Of a DNA stretch of 64,000 nt, positions 37,380-45,740 are shown piece after piece. Origin of the DNA: Paenibacillaceae bacterium (GTDB taxonomy: Bacteria > Bacillota > Bacilli > Paenibacillales > NBRC-103111). Location: assembly GCA_029256185.1 (NCBI GenBank), contig JAQSYI010000001.1, forward strand, positions 372,001 to 436,000, read 5' to 3'. The translations under genes were made by a program, and so were the position numbers. The notes beneath the pieces are model-generated. The model did not search any database and was not told the DNA's origin. It was given only the letters and a program-made list of their open reading frames with translations. The stretch's first letter is position 1, and every line of letters starts with the position of its first letter.

Positions 37380-39302
37380 ATGCTTACAGATAGCAGCTAT
37401 CTGATTAACAGATTGGTGTCCGTTGAGCAAGTGGAGCAGCTGTATCCGGATAAGATGCAGCTGCTGCTGCAGCAAACCGCATTTAAGAGCCTGCAGCAAT
37501 TATTGGCCTGCTTTCGCAGCAAACAAACGGAGTTCACCATTAATCGGATGGCATACTCGGAAGAAACAGATGAGATCGGCGAGGAATATTGCAATGACAC
37601 CTTCACCATCTATGGGGTCCGGATGCAGATGTCCCGTGATGGGAACGGCTGCTATGACTGGAATACAAAAGGGCCGCAAGCCAACTATTATTCATGGGGG
37701 CAAATCTTCAATCGGCATAACTGTTTTTCGCAACTGGCCGAGGCCTATCAGAAAACGGGGAATACCAAATACGTCTCGATGATCGATGAGCTGCTGAGAA
37801 ACTGGATTGTGGCCAACCCATGGTACAAGCGGGCTTCTTATGAAGATGTGGAGTGGAATTTCCGGCCATGGAGAAGCTTGGAGGCGGCCCTGCGGATTCC
37901 CGCGTGGCTGAAGGCCTTCTATGCCTTTCAGGCGTTCCCGGAGCTGCACGACGGAACCATCCTGCTGATGCTGTCCAGTATCCTGGAGCATTGCGATTGC
38001 ATCCTGAACTATACCTCATGGCCTGCTCACAATTATCCCAATATCTATGCAAGTGAAATGCTTGGTCTGGTATGGGCGGGGGTATACTTCCAAGAGTTCA
38101 GGGACGCTGCGAAGTGGATTGAAACCGCTGTACAGGTGTTTAATCAAGATATCGTGCCCAAGCAGGTTTATCCCGACGGTATCCAAAAGGAGCTTTCCTT
38201 CAGCTATCATCTGGTTGCCATGCATGACTTTCAGCTGTTCCGGCAGTTAATCGGCCAGGTGGGACTAACCCTTCATCCAGAGTGCCTGAAGATTATTGAA
38301 CAGATGCAGGCTTATGCCTATCAGGTTGTGCAGCCCAACGGATATACGCCGCTGAATGGGGACAGCGATCACCGCAGCATTCAAGACGAGATTCTAAGAA
38401 GTGCAGCAGAGCACAATCGAGCCGATTGGCTGTATATCGCAACCAGCGGGGCGGAAGGGGAGGAGCCGGGCTATCAGAATCTGGTGTATCCTTGGGGCGG
38501 GCAGGCTGTTTTCCGCAATGGGTATACAAGAGATTCCCATTGGTCGTTCTTTGACTTTGGCGCTTTTGCCACAAGCGGTCATGGTCACCGGGATAAGCTT
38601 CACTTATCGGTCTATAATGAACGGGATATATTGGTGGACAGCGGAAGATATATCTATGAGTACGATGAATGGCTGATGGATTATTTCAGAGAAAGCAGCT
38701 ATGGCCACAACACCGTGCTGGTGAATGGAGGCAGCCAGTGCGAGGGCCCGGCCGAACAGCTTGAGCCTGAGACGGCATGCGGCGAAAACTATGCAATGGG
38801 CACGTACAATAGCGGTTACTATCCCCACAGAGGGGACAGCCGTACTCCCGTATTTACTCAAGCGCATACAAGAAAGGTCATCTATGAGAAGAACAGGTTC
38901 TGGTTCGTCATGGATCGGATTATGACGGAGAGCAACTGTATGATTAGTCCCCTCTGGCATTTTCATCCCGATTGTACGGTTATTCACGAGGGTCAAGCCG
39001 TCCGCACGTCAGATTCGGGAACAGGGAACTTGCTAATTATTCCCAGCCCCAATATCAAGTGGGACATAACGTTGATTAAAGGGCAAAGAGAGCCGTACAT
39101 TCAGGGCTGGTATTCGGAGAAATATGGGGTCAAGACTCCCGCCGTATGTGCAGAATATTCCGCCACAATCACAGATACCCAAACATTCGCCTGGATCATG
39201 CTTCCCTTTGGGGATCAGGTGCCGGAGGCGGCTCTGGCCGTTATGGCTGACGGACGGTTTCGCGTTACTTATGAAGGACAATCCTATATCTATTCCCTAT
39301 AA
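37380..39302 (+). CDS. Heparinase II/III-family protein without signal peptide
   Basis: A 640-residue protein with an alpha/alpha-toroid N-terminal half (DVEWNFRPWRSLEAALRIPAW, YTSWPAHNYPN) and a beta-sandwich with SGHGHRDKLHLSVYNERDI and LVDSGRYIYEYDEW, the heparinase II/III (PF07940) signature. No signal peptide or membrane segment is seen, so it should act in the cytoplasm on imported oligosaccharides, like PL15/PL17-type oligo-lyases. GGAGGG precedes the ATG, 30 bases after the regulator stop. The exact PL family is not assignable by eye. Confidence 0.82.
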   Translation: MLTDSSYLINRLVSVEQVEQLYPDKMQLLLQQTAFKSLQQLLACFRSKQTEFTINRMAYSEETDEIGEEYCNDTFTIYGVRMQMSRDGNGCYDWNTKGPQANYYSWGQIFNRHNCFSQLAEAYQKTGNTKYVSMIDELLRNWIVANPWYKRASYEDVEWNFRPWRSLEAALRIPAWLKAFYAFQAFPELHDGTILLMLSSILEHCDCILNYTSWPAHNYPNIYASEMLGLVWAGVYFQEFRDAAKWIETAVQVFNQDIVPKQVYPDGIQKELSFSYHLVAMHDFQLFRQLIGQVGLTLHPECLKIIEQMQAYAYQVVQPNGYTPLNGDSDHRSIQDEILRSAAEHNRADWLYIATSGAEGEEPGYQNLVYPWGGQAVFRNGYTRDSHWSFFDFGAFATSGHGHRDKLHLSVYNERDILVDSGRYIYEYDEWLMDYFRESSYGHNTVLVNGGSQCEGPAEQLEPETACGENYAMGTYNSGYYPHRGDSRTPVFTQAHTRKVIYEKNRFWFVMDRIMTESNCMISPLWHFHPDCTVIHEGQAVRTSDSGTGNLLIIPSPNIKWDITLIKGQREPYIQGWYSEKYGVKTPAVCAEYSATITDTQTFAWIMLPFGDQVPEAALAVMADGRFRVTYEGQSYIYSL

Positions 39303-39322
39303 GTTTGGAGGGCTGCATTGCC

Positions 39323-40327
39323 TTGGACATCAATTTGAATTCATTTATTCAGAATGCGGTTTATATACAACCCGTAGACGGTGCGCTCCAGCCGTTCCGG
39401 TTTACTCAGAAGCAATTGGACGTTTATTCGGGTTATGATGTTCCGGGAGGAGCCAGCCGTTGTCCGGCAGGGATCGCACTGGAATTTGTCACGGATGCTT
39501 CTTGGATTAGCCTTGTCTATTCCTGCAAGGGATTCGAAGACCGGGAGATCAGCCTGGATCTATTAATTGATCATTGTCTGGAAGAACGCATACCAATTGA
39601 AAAGAGCAGCTCTCCGCAAGAAGTGCATCGTTATGATATCCACAAGCTGCCTCGAATGGAACGGAGAATGACATTTTTGCTTCCTCATTTGCTGGAGTTT
39701 AGGCTTCATGCCGTTCAATTAAATGATGGAGCGTCTATAAGGCAGACAGAGCCCTTCAGGAAGAAGCTGCTGTGTTATGGCGATTCCATTACCCAAGGGG
39801 CAGACGCCAGGCATCCTTCATGCACCTATCCTTTTTTGCTGGGGAAAGCTCTCGGGCTCCAGGTACTGAATCAAGGGGTCAGCGGGTTTATGTTCAATGA
39901 ACAATGTCTGGACCCTGGCCTTCCCTTTGATCCCGATTATATTACAGTTGCTTACGGCACCAATGATTGGAGGAACCTGCCCACCCTGCAGCAGTTCAAG
40001 GACAATTGCTATCGCTTTCTGTCCAGGCTGAAGGAGATCTACCCGCAAGCAAGGATCGCAGTTATTACACCATTATGGAGGGCGGATCACAATACCATAG
40101 CATCCGGTGTCGGGGAATTCAGCGCGGTGCATTCCACTATTGACGCCATTTGTAGGGCGATTGGAGGATTTTATGTAATCGACGGAAGGATGCTTGTTCC
40201 TCATGAACAGAACTATTTTGGAGACCGGCGCCTGCATCCTAACGAGGAAGGATTCCAGTGCATGTCCGACAGCTTAATTCGGGCGTTGCAGGGATGGTCG
40301 TTCAATAAGGGACTTGCATTTCTTTAA
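39323..40327 (+). CDS. SGNH/GDSL-type esterase with N-terminal beta domain
   Basis: About 334 residues. The catalytic Ser is in CYGDSITQGA, the Asn in AYGTNDW and the Asp/His pair in DRRLHPNEEG, the SGNH blocks. Roughly 140 N-terminal residues look like a beta-sandwich as in carbohydrate deacetylases. There is no signal peptide, so it likely removes acetyl or other ester groups from imported sugars. The start is uncertain: I chose TTG 39323, about ten bases after GGAGGG; TTG 39305 sits on that site, and ATT 39317 is the alternative. It follows the lyase gene by 20 bases. Confidence 0.8.
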   Translation: MDINLNSFIQNAVYIQPVDGALQPFRFTQKQLDVYSGYDVPGGASRCPAGIALEFVTDASWISLVYSCKGFEDREISLDLLIDHCLEERIPIEKSSSPQEVHRYDIHKLPRMERRMTFLLPHLLEFRLHAVQLNDGASIRQTEPFRKKLLCYGDSITQGADARHPSCTYPFLLGKALGLQVLNQGVSGFMFNEQCLDPGLPFDPDYITVAYGTNDWRNLPTLQQFKDNCYRFLSRLKEIYPQARIAVITPLWRADHNTIASGVGEFSAVHSTIDAICRAIGGFYVIDGRMLVPHEQNYFGDRRLHPNEEGFQCMSDSLIRALQGWSFNKGLAFL

Positions 40328-40338
40328 AAGAGGAATAT

Positions 40339-40356
40339 AATGAGTATATACTCATT
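40339..40356. promoter_or_regulatory. Perfect 18-base palindrome, probable repressor operator
   Basis: AATGAGTATATACTCATT is fully symmetric and contains a possible -10 TATACT (40347-40352), 55 bases before the TfoX-C gene. Such sites are typical for TetR- or PadR-type repressors. No such regulator is encoded nearby. Confidence 0.55.
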
Positions 40357-40410
40357 GAGTTATTAGTCATCGGATATGCGCAAGAATTAATTCTTGTATG
40401 GAGGCATGAT

Positions 40411-40662
40411 ATGGGCGAGCTATCCAGACTTCCCAATATCGGCGAAGTGATTGAAGAACGGCTAAACGCAACCGGAATCTATACACCTGAAGAGCTGGTT
40501 CATGCAGGCAGTAAAGAAGCGTTCCTTCAGATCAAGCTTATTGACGATACAGCATGTCTGCATATGCTGTATGCTTTGCAAGGCGCCGTTGAGGGCAAGC
40601 GCTATACGGAGCTTGCGGCAGAGACAAAGAAAGAGCTGAAGCAATTTTTTGGTCGTTTATAA
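40411..40662 (+). CDS. TfoX C-terminal domain protein
   Basis: An 83-residue protein consisting only of the helix-hairpin-helix-like TfoX_C domain (LSRLPNIGEVIEERLNATGI, then EELVHAGSKEAF and LYALQGAVEG). TfoX in Proteobacteria controls competence; stand-alone C-terminal domains in Bacillota have no settled function. GGAGG precedes the ATG by seven bases. It is followed after ten bases by a CMD-fold gene, forming a small operon behind the palindromic operator. Confidence 0.82.
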   Translation: MGELSRLPNIGEVIEERLNATGIYTPEELVHAGSKEAFLQIKLIDDTACLHMLYALQGAVEGKRYTELAAETKKELKQFFGRL

Positions 40663-40672
40663 GGGGGGGAGA

Positions 40673-40990
40673 ATGATGAAGGTCAGCAAAGCCTATCAAT
40701 TATTCCAACAGGAAGCGCCCGCGGTGCATAAGGCATGGATGGAAACGGTCCATTCGTTGGAGCAGGACAGTGCATTGGATAAGAAAACAAAGGAGCTTGC
40801 TTATCTTGCCGTTTTGGCTGCAACACGTCTTGACAGCGGCTTGCCCTTTCATGTGAAGATGGCCAAGGCCTCCGGCGCTACAAGGGAAGAAGTGATCAGC
40901 AGCATCCTGGCAGGCTTGCCCGCTGTGGGCAATGTGGTTATTCAATCCTTACCGGCGGCCTTGGAAGCCTATGATGAATCCTTGCAGTAG
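40673..40990 (+). CDS. Carboxymuconolactone decarboxylase/AhpD-fold protein without the Cys pair
   Basis: A 105-residue all-helical protein with the AhpD/CMD pattern KTKELAYLAVLAATR...FHVKMAKASGATREEV. Where active alkylhydroperoxidase-like members have CxxC before the His, this one reads DSGLPFH, so both cysteines are missing and the usual thiol redox activity is unlikely. It starts at ATG 40673 (or 40676), shortly after AAGGGGGGGAG. It is paired with the TfoX-C gene. Its role is unknown. Confidence 0.75.
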   Translation: MMKVSKAYQLFQQEAPAVHKAWMETVHSLEQDSALDKKTKELAYLAVLAATRLDSGLPFHVKMAKASGATREEVISSILAGLPAVGNVVIQSLPAALEAYDESLQ

Positions 40991-41016
40991 CGGCTTGCTG
41001 CGCACCGTTTTTACGG

Positions 41017-41056
41017 ACACCGTTCGGGCATTTTCCGGGCAGGTGTTTTTTTTGTT
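41017..41056 (+). terminator. Probable terminator after the CMD-fold gene
   Basis: ACACC and GGTGT enclose a partly paired CGGGC/CCGGG-containing loop and are followed by eight T bases. Pairing is imperfect but the T-tract is good. Confidence 0.55.
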
Positions 41057-41089
41057 GTAATATACAGTATTCCTATAGAATATTATCGC

Positions 41090-41118
41090 TTAACGGATAG
41101 TCGGCAAGGATGTATAAT
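41090..41118 (+). promoter_or_regulatory. SigA-type promoter of trmO
   Basis: TTAACG (41090-41095), 17-base spacer and TATAAT (41113-41118), 75 bases before the trmO start. Confidence 0.55.
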
Positions 41119-41192
41119 AAATTCCAACAGCAGAGGGATTACCGGCAATATTTTCTATTAGCAGGAACTGATGAGGGGGAGGTCGGAGGGTC

Positions 41193-41690
41193 ATGAATAC
41201 AGTGCAGCAAGTGCAGCTTCATGCTATCGGAGTCATTAACAGTCCGTTTCGGGAGCTGGATCACATGCCGGTACAGTCTACGGGAGACAGCGCGCAAGCA
41301 GGCTGGGTGGAGCTAAGGCCGGAGTTGGCTGAAGGAATGAAGGATCTGGAGGGCTTTTCCCATCTTATCCTGATTTATCATCTTCATCGGGCGGCTTCTG
41401 CCAGGCTAACCGTAGTTCCTTTTCTGGATAAGCAGGAGCATGGCATATTTGCTACAAGAGCACCAGTGCGGCCCAACCCCATTGGCCTGTCTGTAGTGGC
41501 TGTGGACCGGATTGAGGGAACCCGAATCCACATCAGGAAGCTGGATATTCTCGATGGAACGCCTCTGCTTGATCTGAAACCATTCGTTCCCGCATTCGAT
41601 GTGCCTGCGGGGCCGGTTCGGTCCGGCTGGATGGAGGCATCAGCATGGCAGACGGTGCAGTCTGACAGCAGGTTCAAGTTAGCCGATTGA
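41193..41690 (+). CDS. trmO: tRNA (N6-threonylcarbamoyladenosine(37)-N6)-methyltransferase TrmO
   Basis: A 165-residue TsaA/YaeB-family protein. Motifs are AIGVINSPFRE at the start, GFSHLILIYHLHRA in the middle and GIFATRAPVRPNPIGLSVV, the signature of this SAM-dependent tRNA methylase, followed by LDILDGTPLLDLKPFVPAFD. It methylates t6A37 in tRNA-Thr in characterised bacteria. GGAGG lies six bases before the ATG. It is shorter than E. coli TrmO, which has an extra C-terminal domain; short forms are common in Bacillota. It has its own promoter and no link to sugar use. Confidence 0.9.
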   Translation: MNTVQQVQLHAIGVINSPFRELDHMPVQSTGDSAQAGWVELRPELAEGMKDLEGFSHLILIYHLHRAASARLTVVPFLDKQEHGIFATRAPVRPNPIGLSVVAVDRIEGTRIHIRKLDILDGTPLLDLKPFVPAFDVPAGPVRSGWMEASAWQTVQSDSRFKLAD

Positions 41691-41809
41691 GGCTGCTGCA
41701 AGGGGGCTCCCTCTGACAGAAGGGGTATATGGATGTGGAGCGGCTTTTTTGTTCCGGTGGTTGAAACAAACTTACAGGGCTGCCCGTCTGGAGATTGAGG
41801 TGATTCTTC

Positions 41810-42487
41810 ATGCTGAAGCGGACGGTCCTATTTCTTTTTTCTATGCTGATCATTGCGGGGATGTTCCTGGTAATTAAGCCTGCGGAGGTACAGGCCTGTT
41901 CGTGCGCACCGCCCTTCCCCGTGAGCGTTGAACTGGAGCGCAAGACAGCCATCTTCTCCGGAAAGGCAATAAGCGTTGTGCAACCGGAGCAAAAGCGCGT
42001 GATGTCTTCCGCCGATCCCGTGACCATCACCTTTGAGGTGACGACGGTGTGGAAGGGGGAGCTGGGCAGGCAAGCAGTGGTATATACTGCCGTAAGCGGG
42101 GAGAGCTGCGGGTTTACCGGATTCGTGGAGGGGAAGGAATACATCGTATTCGCCTATGATTCTCAGGACCGGCTGCAGACTGGGCGTTGTGAGAAGACGA
42201 TGCTGCTGTCCGCGGCAGCTGAGGAACTGAAGGAGCTGGGTCCAGGCTACCCGCCGCAGGAGCTGCCTGCACCGATGGCAGCGGAACCGACCAATGGCCC
42301 TGGCGGGAGTGGGAAGCAGCTCTCACCTGCAGAGGCGGCAGGAATTAAGCAAGAAGCAGCCATAGTTAAGCAGGAGGGGCCGCAGTCAATGCCGGTCCGG
42401 GCAATCTTGGTTGTAGCGGTCGCGGCATGCGTTGCCATACTGACTATGCTTGTGTACAGACGCGGGAGACGGTTGAAGCGGAAGTGA
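41810..42487 (+). CDS. Exported TIMP/NTR-like protein with C-terminal membrane anchor
   Basis: A 225-residue protein with a signal peptide whose predicted cleavage VQA/CSCAPP leaves Cys30 at the mature N-terminus. The following pattern (VFSGKA-like IFSGKAISVV, TTVWKGELG, SGESCGF, GKEYIVFAY, TGRCEKT) resembles the netrin/TIMP fold. A Pro/Gly/Glu-rich stalk follows, then one membrane helix (about 195-216) and a basic tail RRGRRLKRK. It should be displayed outside the membrane. In animal TIMPs the free N-terminal Cys binds the protease zinc; a similar role here is only an analogy. A lipoprotein reading is possible, though VQAC is a poor lipobox. GAGGTGA precedes the ATG. Confidence 0.72.
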   Translation: MLKRTVLFLFSMLIIAGMFLVIKPAEVQACSCAPPFPVSVELERKTAIFSGKAISVVQPEQKRVMSSADPVTITFEVTTVWKGELGRQAVVYTAVSGESCGFTGFVEGKEYIVFAYDSQDRLQTGRCEKTMLLSAAAEELKELGPGYPPQELPAPMAAEPTNGPGGSGKQLSPAEAAGIKQEAAIVKQEGPQSMPVRAILVVAVAACVAILTMLVYRRGRRLKRK

Positions 42488-42504
42488 AACGGGCAGGGGG
42501 ATTT

Positions 42505-42834
42505 ATGCTAACATTGAGAAAACATGAGCTTGAAGGACATGATGTTTTTGAGATTATGCGCGGGCACGAGAAAGAATCCCATTGGTTAGATGATTCGCTC
42601 TATGTAACAGAGGAGTGCTTTGGGAGTTCGGAGCTAACGGGTATGATGACAAATGCAGTGGCTCACTTCAATTATTATGGTCCCACGGAGCTTAACCAAG
42701 CGGACTGGGAAGCCATCAAGCGGATCGCCTATTCTTCCACCTCGGAAGCAACCAAGCAACTGGTTCGTGAGATTGATGCTTGGGCCAACGAGTGTTTCAA
42801 GACGGAGCGCTGCTTTACGGTCTGCGGACCGTAG
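42505..42834 (+). CDS. Conserved-looking small protein of unknown function
   Basis: A 109-residue soluble protein with no signal or membrane segment. Notable are FEIMRGHEKESHWLDDSLYV, a paired Tyr-Tyr-Gly motif (HFNYYGPTEL) and a Trp-containing helix ending in three cysteines (NECFKTERCFTVC). It starts at ATG 42505, 18 bases after the TIMP-like gene, behind a G-rich site, so it is probably co-transcribed. I do not recognise the family. Confidence 0.65.
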   Translation: MLTLRKHELEGHDVFEIMRGHEKESHWLDDSLYVTEECFGSSELTGMMTNAVAHFNYYGPTELNQADWEAIKRIAYSSTSEATKQLVREIDAWANECFKTERCFTVCGP

Positions 42835-42893
42835 AGAACAGGCAGCCAACTGCAGAACAGCCAACTGCAGAACGGCCGAGCACAGAATAATCC

Positions 42894-43733
42894 TTAATGC
42901 TGCCCGCTCTCCGTTTGCTTGCGGAATTGGCTGGGCGGCATCTTCATGATCCGCTTGAACATCCGCGAGAAGAGCAGCGGGTCCCTGTAGCCGATCTCTT
43001 CGGCAACCTGGGCAACGGACAGCAACGGATTCCTCAGCAGCTCACAGGCGCGGTTCATCCGGTACTGCAGAGAGTATTGCTGTGGTGTAACGCCAACCGT
43101 GTCTTTGAAAATCTTCGACAGATACTTGCGGTTCAGCTTCAGCCGGGAAGCGACCTCTTCAATGGTCAGATTATCGGCATAATGCTGTTCGATCAGCTCC
43201 ATCGCCTGCTCTACATAGTGGCCTTGCACATTTTCCGAAGCAGCGAGTGCCGAATCGGCGTCCAGAATCACGGACAAGAAGGAATAGAAGGCGCCCAGCA
43301 GCTTCAGTTCCTTGTTCAGTCCCTGCTCGGTGGCCTTGAACATTTCCATAAAGCAGTTCTGGATATGCTCATCCTGGTCTGTCTCGAAGACCGGCTGCTC
43401 CTGGGACAGATGGGAGCGCTTGAGGTAATATTCCACCTGCAAGCCTGTGAAGGCTACCCAGGAATAGGTCCAGGGATCTTCTTCATCCGCCCGGTAGAAG
43501 GTAAGCAGGCCGGGAGTCACCAGGAAGCCTTGGCCGCGGCGGAGATGATAGGTCTTGCCGCCGGTGCGCAGCACGCCTTTGCCGCTATGGATGTAGTGGA
43601 TTTTGTAATAGTCGCGGACTACGGGGCCTACGGTATGGCCGGATACGCAATTCTCGGTTCCGCAGTAGTACAGCCGCACGTCCATATTGGTGCTGTTGGG
43701 GAAAGTCTGAAATTCATATTGCTGGATGGCCAT
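42894..43733 (-). CDS. AraC-family regulator with cupin domain
   Basis: A 279-residue cytoplasmic regulator. An N-terminal cupin-like sensing domain (IHYIHSGKGVLRTGGKTYHLRRGQGFLVTPG) is followed by a linker and a C-terminal double helix-turn-helix (NLTIEEVASRLKLNRKYLSK and EEIGYRDPLLFSRMFKRIM). Proteins of this plan respond to small sugars. It is divergent from the SDR/ThuA pair across a 262-base region, so those genes are the likely targets. The ribosome site before the ATG is weak. Confidence 0.88.
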   Translation of the reverse strand: MAIQQYEFQTFPNSTNMDVRLYYCGTENCVSGHTVGPVVRDYYKIHYIHSGKGVLRTGGKTYHLRRGQGFLVTPGLLTFYRADEEDPWTYSWVAFTGLQVEYYLKRSHLSQEQPVFETDQDEHIQNCFMEMFKATEQGLNKELKLLGAFYSFLSVILDADSALAASENVQGHYVEQAMELIEQHYADNLTIEEVASRLKLNRKYLSKIFKDTVGVTPQQYSLQYRMNRACELLRNPLLSVAQVAEEIGYRDPLLFSRMFKRIMKMPPSQFRKQTESGQH

Positions 43734-43810
43734 AGAAATTTCCTGCCCCTTTTTTAAAAATCTCAGAAAATATATGCGTGGAGGATTGTTCGATTTCTGG
43801 GCAAACGCAT

Positions 43811-43842
43811 GGCGTCAAAGGACGCCGATAAGCGTTTATCCT
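43811..43842 (+). repeat. Family C repeat, copy 3 (complete double hairpin)
   Basis: Two perfect small hairpins follow each other: GGCGTC-AAAG-GACGCC and GATAA-GCGT-TTATC. Related copies lie at 18508-18531 and 18981-19012. It sits in the divergent region between the AraC and SDR genes. Confidence 0.7.
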
Positions 43843-43995
43843 TGATACACGAGAATGATTTTGGTGACATTATACCATCAACTTGCGTTTTTTAGCTATG
43901 TAGATGGAGAATTTCCGGTTATATAATGAAGAGGAAAAGATTCGCCTGGGGAGAGATTTGCACGAGGAATTACACTATTGCAGGAGGTGGTTGCT

Positions 43996-44724
43996 GTGCA
44001 GAATCGATGGGCTTTGGTAACAGGCGCGGATCACGGCTTGGGATTTGCGCTGGTCCAGGGATTGCTTGAGCGGGGCTGGAGCGTATTGGCGGGCCAGTAC
44101 CAGAAGGACGAGGAGGGCTTGGGTAAGCTTCAGCAAGAGCATGGTGATGGTCTAAGGCTGTTACCGCTGGATCTCGGGGATGAGTCCAGTGTGAAGCAAG
44201 CCTTGCAGGTGGCAGCTGCGGTTACGGACAAGCTGGATATTCTCATTAATAATGCGGCCGTATTGGGCGACAACAAATCTACCATTCAAGATGAGCTGAA
44301 TTTTGCAGAGATAGAACGGGGACTCGCGGTGAATGCGCTGGGACCCTTGCGAATGTCCAACGCCCTGATTGGATTGATCATGAACAGCGCCTCCAAGCTG
44401 ATTGTTAATATTTCCTCTGAAGCAGGCAGTATCGGAGATTGCTATCGTATAAGCGGGTTCTCCTATTGCATGTCCAAGGCAGCGCTCAATATGCAATCGA
44501 AGATGATCCATAACCGAATTGCCGGTCAGGGTGGCAAGGTGATGGTGATTCATCCCGGGCATTTGCAGACCTATATGCATGGCGAACTGGATACGAAGGG
44601 CGATCTGACGGCCCGCGAATCAGCGGAAGCTATTCTGCTGTTGGTGGAGAAGCGGCTGAGTCCGGGTTATGAGGATACAGAGCTGTCGCTCGTAGACTAT
44701 GCCGGCAGGACGCTTCCGTGGTAG
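43996..44724 (+). CDS. Short-chain dehydrogenase/reductase
   Basis: A 242-residue Rossmann enzyme. The nucleotide motif is TGADHGLG at 9-16, with INNAAVLG, the catalytic Ser in NISSEAGS and Tyr-x-x-x-Lys in FSYCMSKAALN. It should use NAD(P)H to reduce or oxidise a carbonyl or sugar hydroxyl; the substrate is not predictable. I chose GTG 43996, eight bases after AGGAGG; the TTG upstream precedes that site. The ThuA-like gene follows, with its own -10. Confidence 0.87.
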   Translation: MQNRWALVTGADHGLGFALVQGLLERGWSVLAGQYQKDEEGLGKLQQEHGDGLRLLPLDLGDESSVKQALQVAAAVTDKLDILINNAAVLGDNKSTIQDELNFAEIERGLAVNALGPLRMSNALIGLIMNSASKLIVNISSEAGSIGDCYRISGFSYCMSKAALNMQSKMIHNRIAGQGGKVMVIHPGHLQTYMHGELDTKGDLTARESAEAILLLVEKRLSPGYEDTELSLVDYAGRTLPW

Positions 44725-44755
44725 GGACAGCTGCTGTGTATGTGAATGCTATGGA

Positions 44756-44764
44756 TGTTATACT
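44756..44764 (+). promoter_or_regulatory. Extended -10 before the ThuA-like gene
   Basis: TGTTATACT at 44756-44764 is an extended -10, 42 bases before the ATG. The -35 region is weak. Confidence 0.4.
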
Positions 44765-44806
44765 AAAATAATGAGAGGCACTTATCTGTCAGGAGGCTAT
44801 AGCCAT

Positions 44807-45436
44807 ATGTCTATTCAAGCGTTGCTGCTGGGAACCAATGAGGGAGCGCCCTACCATCCGCTGAACGCAGTTCAAGAACAACTGCTGCATATTCTGCGGG
44901 GACATGCTGAAGTGAATGCAACGGTAGAGCTTGCCGCATTGGAGCGGGAATCCCTACAGCCTTATGATCTGTGCATTGCGTACACAGATATCTGGAAGAA
45001 GCCGGTCCGTCCGGAAGAGAGCGCAGGTCTGCTGCAATTTGTGGCAGGGGGAGGCGGACTGCTGGTGATTCATAACGGGATGTCTCTGCAGGCCAGACCG
45101 GAGCTGTGCCAATTGATCGGAGCGAAGTTTACCGGGCATCCGCCGTACACTACGCTTCCGTTCCAGCTTACCGGCATAGAGCATCCTCTGAGCGCAGGTC
45201 TGGAGAGCTTCACCATGGACGAGGAGCCGTACCGCTTCGAGCTGGATCCGCTGGCAGAGGTGGAGGTACTCCTCACCTATCACCACGAGGGACAGGACTG
45301 GCCTGCCGCCTGGACCCGGCAGTATGGCCTGGGCCGGGTAGCGTTCCTGATGCCGGGGCATCATCTGCCGTCGTTCCAGATCGCCGGGTACGCTCCCTGG
45401 ATCGTCAATAGTGCCAAGTGGGCGGCAGGACATTAA
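44807..45436 (+). CDS. ThuA-like domain protein
   Basis: A 209-residue protein with the class-I-amidotransferase-like fold of ThuA (trehalose utilisation). Motifs are FVAGGGGLLVIHNGMSL, FTGHPPYTTLPF, IEHPLSAGLESF and YGLGRVAFLMPGHH. ThuA-like proteins take part in disaccharide oxidation with sugar dehydrogenases; the link to the preceding SDR is contextual. GGAGG lies ten bases before the ATG. There is no signal peptide. A strong bidirectional terminator follows at 45664. Confidence 0.82.
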   Translation: MSIQALLLGTNEGAPYHPLNAVQEQLLHILRGHAEVNATVELAALERESLQPYDLCIAYTDIWKKPVRPEESAGLLQFVAGGGGLLVIHNGMSLQARPELCQLIGAKFTGHPPYTTLPFQLTGIEHPLSAGLESFTMDEEPYRFELDPLAEVEVLLTYHHEGQDWPAAWTRQYGLGRVAFLMPGHHLPSFQIAGYAPWIVNSAKWAAGH

Positions 45437-45663
45437 GTTCGAAGCCTGATGAATGGCGCAGCTGTAAGCTGGGGAACCTGCCACTCTGTAATGGTTCCAG
45501 ATCCATATCCTGCACAGCCATAAGCGGAGAGCCTGCAGGCCATAAGCTGCAGATTCTGTTGAACCATAAACTGTAGCGCCCCCGCTGGGGATGAGATGAG
45601 GCCCCCGCTGGGTTGAATGGATATGTAAGGGCACCTAATAGTGCCCGGTTTGCTGATAAGGAG

Positions 45664-45712
45664 AAAAGACTGTCCCGCCGTCATTTTATGACTTGTGGGA
45701 CAGTCTTTTTAT
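45664..45712. terminator. Bidirectional intrinsic terminator
   Basis: AAAAGACTGTCCC (45664-45676) and its complement GGGACAGTCTTTT (45697-45709) form a 13-base stem with T-tracts on both strands. It serves the ThuA-like gene and possibly the convergent GH2 gene. The stretch 45437-45663 has no convincing gene. Confidence 0.85.
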
Positions 45713-45740
45713 TCGAATCGGCACAGGGTGCCTTTAGCCA

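Noticed and set aside
40673..40990. Active AhpD-type peroxidase
   Set aside because: The CxxC pair needed for that activity is absent.
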